DNA of 5,434 nucleotides from Euryarchaeota archaeon UBA124. GTDB lineage: Archaea > Thermoplasmatota > Poseidoniia > Poseidoniales > Poseidoniaceae. Each line of letters starts with the position of its first letter. Within the stretch, counting starts at the first letter, position 1. The notes under the pieces were generated by a model. It was not told the DNA's origin and made no database searches. It saw nothing but the letters and a program-made list of their open reading frames with translations. Below, piece after piece: positions 1-5,434 of this stretch. The position numbers and the translations under genes were made by a program. Where the stretch lies: the NCBI GenBank assembly GCA_002502215.1, contig DAPT01000056.1, positions 1 to 5,434 on the forward strand, read 5' to 3'.

Positions 1-821
1 TGACCCCATCCAGCTTCCACGATATAGTGCTCTACATACGATTCCCAGCTGGTGCGATCAATGATGTAAACCGACTGCTCGCTTCGTAAAAACATAGATG
101 CCGTTGTCTTTATTGTAATCTTCAGAATGCTCTCAAAGGAAACAAATGAATCGATTGTGTGGTGAAACCAGCCTTCTTCTGTTTCCGGCGCGTATGGTAA
201 GCTGGCCGACAAGAATCGTTCAAGTGCCAGTGTTGGAATCAACAACACACGCTCCCCTTCCATTTGTAATTCATTACCGCTGTGACCACGAACCAAGTCA
301 ATGGCAATTCCAGATTCTTGGCTTCTTTCATCCGTGGACCATGGGAATGGATTATGCCTTTGAGGCGCAGATAGTGCGGATGTCGGTTCCAATTCAAGTT
401 GTACGATTTGAGAGCGGGGTTCAATCCAACGTACTTTGTATCGACTTTGGTGATATGTTTCGATTGCATATTGACCCACGGCCACAGAAAGGAGAGGATG
501 AGCACTTTGTACAACGCGTTGTTCATTTATTTCGACTCTTCCCCAGCCTAATTGGGATAAAAGATCGTTCAATTCAGATTTGAACTTTTTCTTCCAGAAA
601 ATCCCACGATTGGTTGGTAGATATTGATGAATTTCAAGCGAATCTACAGCAGCATTGATGAGTGTTCTACTCAAAGGATGTTGCATTGATGTTTCAAAAA
701 TTTGCCACCATGTATGAAATTCATGCTGACGCCATATGATAATCTCGCCGAGTTTTGAGTGACAAAGGAGACCATGTTTTGGGTACTTTTGCAAGCCCAA
801 ACTTGGTGTAATGCAATTCAC
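1..821 (-). CDS. Uncharacterised soluble protein, C-terminus cut by window edge
   Basis: A frame without stops runs from a GTG at 821-819 to the left edge, giving 273 complete codons; the end lies outside the window. The GTG shares bases with the glyA stop in the arrangement GTGA, a common sign of translational coupling. No ATG exists in this frame until residue 46, so a search limited to ATG starts would miss the gene. I do not recognise the family. The product has no signal peptide or membrane segment. It is rich in aromatic residues, for example HTWWQIF near residue 36, a basic patch FWKKKFK near 75-81, and LGWG at 91-94. A second GWG closes the visible part at 271-273, and a GE followed by aliphatic residues occurs at 25 and 189, hinting at two related halves. 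Residues 145-190 are polar and look like a linker. The amino-acid composition is that of a real globular protein, whereas overlapping frames give poor translations. Existence of the gene is well supported; its function is unknown. Confidence 0.85.
   Translation of the reverse strand, partial: MNCITPSLGLQKYPKHGLLCHSKLGEIIIWRQHEFHTWWQIFETSMQHPLSRTLINAAVDSLEIHQYLPTNRGIFWKKKFKSELNDLLSQLGWGRVEINEQRVVQSAHPLLSVAVGQYAIETYHQSRYKVRWIEPRSQIVQLELEPTSALSAPQRHNPFPWSTDERSQESGIAIDLVRGHSGNELQMEGERVLLIPTLALERFLSASLPYAPETEEGWFHHTIDSFVSFESILKITIKTTASMFLRSEQSVYIIDRTSWESYVEHYIVEAGWG
818..821 (-). other. GTGA stop-start overlap, glyA to downstream gene
   Basis: Read on the minus strand, the last codons of glyA are GGG ATG TGA. 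The GTG formed by the last base of that ATG and the first two bases of TGA opens the next reading frame. Such 4-base NTGA overlaps usually mean that ribosomes terminating on the first gene reinitiate on the second. A purine run (GAAGGGA) lies just before the GTG but is closer than a normal Shine-Dalgarno spacing, so coupling is the simpler explanation. A TTG further upstream in the same frame is a less likely alternative start. Confidence 0.7.
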
Positions 822-2137
822 ATCCCTTCGTATGCTGGCATTGATTCCGAATCGAAGCAATATTGAACATACTGGAAATCCGATTTAAGATGCTTCACAT
901 CTTCTCGAACGGATTTGGGGTCTTCATCATGAATTAAAATGCGAGCGTACAATGAGGCAACTTCCGCCATTTCATTCACGCCCATGCCGACACGGGTGAG
1001 CTCTTGAACGCCTAACCTCAAACCGGAAGGATTCATGGCTTTTGTATCCCCAGGGAGCATGTTCATGTTGGTAATAATTCCAGCCTCCTCTAAACGTTTA
1101 GCAGCAACGGCCCCCGCACCTGAATCGATATCGCCATGACGAGTCAGAACTTGATGAGATGCAGTGTATCCGCGCGATTCTGCGAGGACATCAAATCCTT
1201 CTGAAGCAAGGGATTCTCCAAATTTCTTTGCGTTCCGAACAATGTCGGTTGCATAGGCTTGACCAAAGGCTTCAAACTCTGCCATTGCGACAACTTTACC
1301 AGCAACATGATGCAGATGGTACGATGAACAAACGCCTGGAAACATAGCATTGTTCAAACGTCGATGGAACGCTTCATCCTCGCTCGAAGAGAGCAAGAAT
1401 CCACCTTGCGGCCCGGGGAAGGTTTTGTGGGACGATCCAGTCATGACATCAGCACCTTCGCGCAGGGGATCTTGGAATACACCTCCAGCAATGAGGCCTA
1501 AAACGTGGGCTCCATCGTACATGACGGTTGAACCCACCTCATGTGCTGCATCGGCGAGTTCCTTCAAGGGGGTAGGGAACAAAAAGACGGATTGCCCGAC
1601 AAGGGTAATCCTTGGTTGAATTTCTCTGATAAGTGCACAGGATGCATCGATGTCTGGTTCCATTCGCTCTTCGTTCCATGGGTAGGTTGAAACATTGAGG
1701 TCACGGACCCCTACAGCTCCCATTCGTGCGTGCGAGATGTGGCCTCCATCGGCTGTTGATACTGCGGTAATTGAGTCACCGGGTTTAGCGAGTGCTTTGA
1801 GTGCACCGATGTTAGAAACCGTCCCGGAGATTGATTGAATGTTCGCAAAATTTGCCCGAAATACCTTCTTCGCTAAGTTGATTCCAATGTCTTCGATGGT
1901 ATCAAAATCATCGCATCCTTGGTAATACCGCTTGCCCGGTAATCCTTCCGCGTATCTTCCATGCAAATCTGTATTTATTGCTCGCTTTACGTTCGGCGAG
2001 ATGATATTCTCCGAAGCGATCATTCCCAACCCATGACCGTACAGGTTTGTGCTTCGAGCGGAGGCTGTGAGAACCGCATCGACGGATTCCCGGGGAGAAA
2101 GACTGGTCATCAGACCAACCACATCCATGAGGTTCAT
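818..2137 (-). CDS. glyA: Serine hydroxymethyltransferase, archaeal type
   Basis: This 439-residue protein is a fold-type I PLP enzyme that interconverts serine and glycine while moving a one-carbon unit to or from a tetrahydropterin carrier in the cytoplasm. Visible landmarks are IASEN at 40-44, with the Glu that takes part in catalysis; RYAEGLPGKRYYQGC at 61-75, with the substrate tyrosine; GGH at 131-133, whose His stacks on PLP; MYDGAH at 206-211, where Asp208 holds the pyridine nitrogen; TGSSHKTFPGPQGG at 233-246, where Lys238 forms the Schiff base; and SGLRLG at 371-376, where Arg374 binds the substrate carboxylate. The length and the FQYVQYCF segment near the C-terminus fit archaeal family members. 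No key residue is missing, so it should be active. Whether the carrier is tetrahydrofolate or a methanopterin cannot be told here. The start at 2137 leaves 21 bp after the preceding gene; ATGs at residues 4 and 10 are possible alternatives because no ribosome-binding motif decides the point. The next gene overlaps its stop. Confidence 0.96.
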   Translation of the reverse strand: MNLMDVVGLMTSLSPRESVDAVLTASARSTNLYGHGLGMIASENIISPNVKRAINTDLHGRYAEGLPGKRYYQGCDDFDTIEDIGINLAKKVFRANFANIQSISGTVSNIGALKALAKPGDSITAVSTADGGHISHARMGAVGVRDLNVSTYPWNEERMEPDIDASCALIREIQPRITLVGQSVFLFPTPLKELADAAHEVGSTVMYDGAHVLGLIAGGVFQDPLREGADVMTGSSHKTFPGPQGGFLLSSSEDEAFHRRLNNAMFPGVCSSYHLHHVAGKVVAMAEFEAFGQAYATDIVRNAKKFGESLASEGFDVLAESRGYTASHQVLTRHGDIDSGAGAVAAKRLEEAGIITNMNMLPGDTKAMNPSGLRLGVQELTRVGMGVNEMAEVASLYARILIHDEDPKSVREDVKHLKSDFQYVQYCFDSESMPAYEGM

Positions 2138-2158
2138 GAAGTATGTGAAGAACGCTGC

Positions 2159-5100
2159 TCATTTTCGCCGTTGACCCGGTCGACGAGGTCCAGAGTAGGT
2201 CGAACGCTCGCTAGCGATTGTATGCGTTGGTACATTACGTCTCGAGAGATTTAATTCCGAGACCGGAGTTTTGCTTGGCCCAATACTTGTTGACTTGTTC
2301 AAGGTGGTTGTTTTCTTCTGAACCATTGTCTGTCTACCTCTGTAAGCCACTGGTCCAATCAAGCGTTCCAGTGCTGGCATGTCGCCATCCTCTTCTTTTG
2401 GACGTTTAAGCCACCATCCCGATGAAAGGATGGAAAGCTTTCCAGGCCGATTTTTTGAGATGGATAATGCGTTTCGCTTGAGCCTTGAGCGAATGGTTTT
2501 GTCCGAGTCCTTTGGTAAGCGTTCAGTCATCCATCCCGGAAGACCGATGTCGAGGACAACACCGTTCACGGTTACAAGGAAACCTGATAAGAGAAGATGT
2601 GTCCCCACCGGTATGTTTTCTCTGTTTGGTTTAACTTTGAAGCGTTTCATCATTTTTGCATATTCCACCAAGGAACGTTGATCACGGTGTTGGATTTGCT
2701 TGCGCTGTTGTCGATTGAATCGGTGGAGCCCGAATTGCAAAACAAACAACGTCAAAGCAGCAACTGCACCTTCTGCAGGCCCATAGATTGAGTCCAAACC
2801 AATGCCAATGACTACAAAAATCATCGGCAGTAGAATAAACTGGACGATTCTCATAAACAAGGAGGGAGAATACCTCGGTGTCATGCCCCGACGGACCGCC
2901 TCGTGAGATACAATCATGACGTTGGCGTTGATGGCCTCATCGATTCCACCTTTCGTGGCCAAACCAGCGACTGGGTTGACAGGTGCGTCATCCAGCCATC
3001 GGCGAAGCGATTTACCCTTCTCGAGAACGAGAGAAACCTCAATATCTTCGGTATCTGCTTCATGCCCTAATATTACTGAGAGTGCCTTTACACGCGGATC
3101 ATTGACATCGCTCTCCCGAAGTTCTCTGTAAATAGAGAGCGCTTGATGCCAATCGCCACGATCGAGCAAACACAATGCTGCTGCGATGCGAGGTCTCACA
3201 CCAAGAGGGTCTTGTTTAACCGCTTCAAGGGCGAGTTCCAACGCTTCCTCGTGTCGACGCTGCATTCGTAACGTTGCGATGTTGGAGATGGAAGAAACAA
3301 GGGATATTTTGTCAGTATGCTGTGGAGCCTCTTTCGAGTATGAGGGAGACCAATACCTCAACATCCGCATTTTTTCATTAAGGTGATCGATGGTCGAGTT
3401 GTTTTCCCAATCCCACAAGTCATCCTCATCAACACTTCCATGCCACGGATCGAGCCATTCGCAAATGAACGCAAGAAGTTCGGGTTCATCGTATCCTTCA
3501 GGTTGTTGCAAACCACGAAGGGCCCCTCGCGCAGCATCAAGTCTTCGAGTGGCAATGTAACCTGTTGCGATGAGCATCCTTGCTTCATCGTCGTCACCAC
3601 CGGATTGTGCCAGCACTTTCTTGGCTTCTTCAATTGATTTCGGCCATAGACCTCGAATTGCAGATTCCCACATCTTCGCACGAGCTTTTTCATGACGAAC
3701 GAGTGATTGGTCTCCTTCAATTGATTGTTTTTGAAAGCGAATCAATCCATCCAAATCTTCCTGAAGTGCTGCGTTGTCAATGTACTCCCGCATCCAATCG
3801 CCGCCTGCAAGCATAACTGCACCCTCACGGCGTTCCTCAGGATCCAAGTCAAACCGAATTTGACGCAGAGGTGAAAGGCGAGCGATCGACAAAAGCCATG
3901 TGAACAAGAAAATTGAATTTCCTACCGCAATGAACATCCACGTTGACAGTAACCGCATTTCCTCGTTGAATCCTTGACTCTCAAGGTTGGATGTGAATGG
4001 CATCAAATCTCCAAATTCTTTGTAGCAGACGAGAATGAGGAGCAGGACCGTGTAGCCAGAGAAGCCAGCGAAGGCGAAGGCGATTTGTCTGCCCTGCGCA
4101 GATTCCTCTGTGCGAATTTCACGGGGTGTATCCAGTGTAACTCCAAACATGCCTCCGAACGTTTGACCTCCAAGAATCAAGTTTCGTGTTAGTTCAAAAA
4201 TAAACGCTAATCCAACGATTGCAATGTTCAATGAAAGATAGAGCGACAAGAATTGTGGCATGGATTTAATGAATTCCCAATGAAACAAGATCTCCGAAAT
4301 AAGGTCAATACGCTCATAGATTGAATGACCAATTATCCCTCCATAGTTGAGAATTTCTTCCGCATTATCAGGACTGTTGTAGAGGACATGGAAGACCGTT
4401 ACAATGCCGTTTAGAGCGGTAATTGGCATCGTGATGAGAAACAGTACCAAGAGAAGAGAGAACAATCGATTGACAAACGATGGCTTGTCTGGATCGATCG
4501 GATTTCGACGACCGTTCGCCGTTCTCCATTTGTTGAGAAGCAACATGTTCCAAGATGCGCCCATGATTCGCCCGTAAGCGAGAATGGTTGGCGCCATGAA
4601 AACCAGCATGGTAATCGCAAGCCACACCGGTGTGATTCTTCCGTTGTTTTGATTAATACCGTAAATAAGGGTAATAATCGTTGCAGACACGAGAATGCTC
4701 AGTGTCATAATACGACGGATTCCTGTTCCAATCCTTGTTGCTCCAATTCTTGTGTCTCCCTTACCAGCGAGTTGCGCATTCATTGTTTCCCATGGAGAAA
4801 TCAAAATTGGAAGCAAGACAAACAAACCAATAATCCACAGATTTGGCTCGAAATATATGTCAGGTTGGAAAATAAGTTCGGAAATAAGCAGCAATACTCC
4901 GAGCATTCCCATCATGTACAATCCGACACCAAACGCTACACGTCCCTGTTGCAGAATATCTCGGGCATCGTCAACTGTTCGTGTCAATCGATGAACCTCG
5001 TACAAGTTATCATCGATTTCAAACGCAACTTGAAGGGCTGAAAGTTGACGAGGGACAAAGAATTTCCAAAGCATAGCTCCGATGAGAAAAGCAAGAAAGA

Positions 5101-5236
5101 GTGGGTAGAGATACATTACATCAAAATCCGTCGGCTTAGCCACCGTTGATGCTGATGCTAATGGAAAGAGCGTCGTGGCTGCGAGAAGCAACGCAACAAC
5201 CGACTTCCGCATGAAACAAAGGCCGAGATTACTCAT
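2159..5236 (-). CDS. Large polytopic membrane protein with TPR-like cytoplasmic domain
   Basis: I do not recognise the family of this 1025-residue protein. Order of parts: signal peptide (about 9-30); hydrophobic segments near 41-61, 101-123, 132-148, 174-193, 202-221, 257-284, 328-348, 384-405 and 429-451; a soluble region at about 453-790; two further segments near 795-815 and 819-837; and a basic tail to 1025. If the signal is cleaved, the loops at 149-173 (GTGIRR), 222-256 (NGRRNP) and after 452, together with the tail, are all basic and face the cytoplasm, which agrees with the positive-inside rule. The soluble region contains helical-repeat units resembling TPRs: one near 552-576 (ATRRLDAARGALRGL) and a clearer pair at 646-725, including RRHEEALELALEAVKQDP and RGDWHQALSIYREL. 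TPRs bind other proteins, so a scaffold or assembly role at the membrane is plausible. No catalytic motif, nucleotide-binding loop or metal-binding cluster was seen. The gene sits 23 bp after the aminotransferase and 21 bp before glyA, so co-transcription is likely. The reading frame is certain, the architecture is likely, and the function is unknown. Confidence 0.93.
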   Translation of the reverse strand: MSNLGLCFMRKSVVALLLAATTLFPLASASTVAKPTDFDVMYLYPLFLAFLIGAMLWKFFVPRQLSALQVAFEIDDNLYEVHRLTRTVDDARDILQQGRVAFGVGLYMMGMLGVLLLISELIFQPDIYFEPNLWIIGLFVLLPILISPWETMNAQLAGKGDTRIGATRIGTGIRRIMTLSILVSATIITLIYGINQNNGRITPVWLAITMLVFMAPTILAYGRIMGASWNMLLLNKWRTANGRRNPIDPDKPSFVNRLFSLLLVLFLITMPITALNGIVTVFHVLYNSPDNAEEILNYGGIIGHSIYERIDLISEILFHWEFIKSMPQFLSLYLSLNIAIVGLAFIFELTRNLILGGQTFGGMFGVTLDTPREIRTEESAQGRQIAFAFAGFSGYTVLLLILVCYKEFGDLMPFTSNLESQGFNEEMRLLSTWMFIAVGNSIFLFTWLLSIARLSPLRQIRFDLDPEERREGAVMLAGGDWMREYIDNAALQEDLDGLIRFQKQSIEGDQSLVRHEKARAKMWESAIRGLWPKSIEEAKKVLAQSGGDDDEARMLIATGYIATRRLDAARGALRGLQQPEGYDEPELLAFICEWLDPWHGSVDEDDLWDWENNSTIDHLNEKMRMLRYWSPSYSKEAPQHTDKISLVSSISNIATLRMQRRHEEALELALEAVKQDPLGVRPRIAAALCLLDRGDWHQALSIYRELRESDVNDPRVKALSVILGHEADTEDIEVSLVLEKGKSLRRWLDDAPVNPVAGLATKGGIDEAINANVMIVSHEAVRRGMTPRYSPSLFMRIVQFILLPMIFVVIGIGLDSIYGPAEGAVAALTLFVLQFGLHRFNRQQRKQIQHRDQRSLVEYAKMMKRFKVKPNRENIPVGTHLLLSGFLVTVNGVVLDIGLPGWMTERLPKDSDKTIRSRLKRNALSISKNRPGKLSILSSGWWLKRPKEEDGDMPALERLIGPVAYRGRQTMVQKKTTTLNKSTSIGPSKTPVSELNLSRRNVPTHTIASERSTYSGPRRPGQRRK
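3062..3301 (-). other. TPR-like repeat pair within the membrane protein
   Basis: Residues 646-725 form paired amphipathic helices with the spacing of tetratricopeptide repeats. The first unit contains the A-L-E-L-A-L-E-A pattern followed by QDP at the turn, and the second contains GDW, QAL, IYREL and NDP at equivalent places. The D/N-P turn after helix B and the G-x-W/Y-x-x-A-L start are typical of the repeat. Assignment is by eye and the exact repeat number in the 453-790 region is uncertain. Confidence 0.7.
5147..5236 (-). other. N-terminal signal peptide of the membrane protein
   Basis: From the second methionine (residue 9, codon at 5212-5210) the sequence has the classic layout: a short basic start (MRKS), a hydrophobic core (VVALLLAATTLFPL) and small residues ASAS at 27-30 that suit signal peptidase I. 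The first eight residues upstream, beginning at the ATG at 5236, add only a weakly hydrophobic lead, so translation may really begin at residue 9. No Shine-Dalgarno motif favours either codon. It could instead be an uncleaved first membrane anchor, which would change the count of segments but not the orientation of the rest. Confidence 0.6.
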
Positions 5237-5259
5237 GATGAATACTTCGCCGCCACACT

Positions 5260-5434
5260 TCAGGTATGCCGGTGTCGTAGGAGGAATGAATCTATTCGGT
5301 CAAATGCTGTATGCAAGGTTTGAACATCGGGTAGGAAAACAAGGCGCACGTGACCTTTGCCTTTGTCCTTGCTAAAGCCAGAACCATGGACAAGCAGGAC
5401 ATGTTCCTCATGAAGCAATTGCAAAACAAATTCC
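5260..5434 (-). CDS. Aminotransferase class I/II, AlaA-like, C-terminal fragment
   Basis: Only the last 57 codons and the TGA stop (5262-5260) are in the window; the start lies beyond the right edge. The visible part fits the small C-terminal domain of PLP aminotransferases of the AlaA/AlaT (alanine:2-oxoglutarate) type: a helix (FVLQLLHEE), a strand-turn VLLVHGSGF, then GHVRLVFLP, then the final helix LHTAFDRIDSFLLRH. The Arg in HVRLVFLP corresponds to the conserved residue that binds the substrate carboxylate in this superfamily. The PLP lysine is outside the window, so activity cannot be judged, and other subgroups of class I/II enzymes share this ending, so no symbol is given. If it is an alanine aminotransferase it interconverts pyruvate and glutamate with alanine and 2-oxoglutarate in the cytoplasm. 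It lies 23 bp upstream of the membrane-protein gene in the same direction. Confidence 0.8.
   Translation of the reverse strand, partial: EFVLQLLHEEHVLLVHGSGFSKDKGKGHVRLVFLPDVQTLHTAFDRIDSFLLRHRHT

Noticed and set aside
239..526. A 95-codon ATG-started frame on the minus strand
   Set aside because: It is in a different frame inside the longer gene at 1-821 and has no family signal; the longer frame spans the whole region and is coupled to glyA.
146..583. A 145-codon open frame on the plus strand
   Set aside because: It lies wholly antisense to the minus-strand gene at 1-821, which fills the region continuously, overlaps glyA in the GTGA arrangement and gives a more protein-like translation. 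No ribosome-binding motif or clear family features support the plus-strand frame.
2138..2158. Possible separate promoter or terminator before glyA
   Set aside because: The gap is only 21 bp, with no stem-loop, T-run or archaeal TATA-like box seen in it or just upstream; read-through from the membrane-protein gene is simpler.
3358..3720. A 120-codon frame on the minus strand within the large gene
   Set aside because: It is an out-of-frame reading of the TPR region of the membrane protein, with no independent start signal or domain.
4649..5041. A 130-codon open frame on the plus strand, Asn/Ser/Cys-rich
   Set aside because: It is antisense to the membrane segments of the 1025-residue protein; complementing codons for hydrophobic residues gives this kind of odd composition. 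It is a shadow, not a gene.
5237..5259. Possible promoter for the membrane-protein gene
   Set aside because: The 23-bp gap and the upstream 50 bp show no TATA-like element or Shine-Dalgarno motif. A leaderless or internal start cannot be excluded but nothing supports it.
1..5434. CRISPR arrays, tRNA or rRNA genes, insertion sequences, direct or inverted repeats
   Set aside because: Nearly every base is covered by the four minus-strand genes, and no repeated units, clover-leaf sequences, transposase motifs or terminal inverted repeats were noticed.

Overview
All four genes in this window lie on the minus strand and are packed tightly, with gaps of 23 bp and 21 bp and one 4-base overlap, so they probably form one co-transcribed block. 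In transcription order (right to left) they are: the C-terminal end of an alanine-type class I/II aminotransferase (5260-5434, cut by the window edge); a 1025-residue polytopic membrane protein with a TPR-like cytoplasmic domain (2159-5236); serine hydroxymethyltransferase GlyA (818-2137); and an unrecognised soluble protein that starts on a GTG overlapping the glyA stop and runs off the left edge (1-821).

The organism is most likely an archaeon, and my best guess is an uncultivated marine euryarchaeote of the Marine Group II / Poseidoniales type. The GlyA has archaeal-style motifs (RYAEGLPGKRYYQGC, a C-terminal FQYVQYCF segment, a length near 440). Base composition is moderate by eye, coding density is very high, and no clear Shine-Dalgarno motif precedes the starts. 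The taxon is inferred, not demonstrated: no rRNA or marker gene is present.

Two genes are familiar amino-acid enzymes. The aminotransferase fragment carries the usual C-terminal carboxylate-binding Arg context, and GlyA carries the PLP lysine and the other main active-site residues. The other two genes are not assignable to a family by reading. The membrane protein has an apparent signal peptide, about nine membrane segments, a helical-repeat domain of about 340 residues, two more membrane segments and a long basic tail. The left-hand gene has two halves that may share a pattern. Placement suggests the unknowns are co-expressed with alanine/serine/glycine and one-carbon metabolism, but nothing in their sequence shows an enzymatic role.

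No RNA genes, CRISPR arrays, mobile elements, notable repeats, convincing promoters or terminators were seen. There is no non-coding stretch longer than 23 bp. The plus strand appears to carry no gene.
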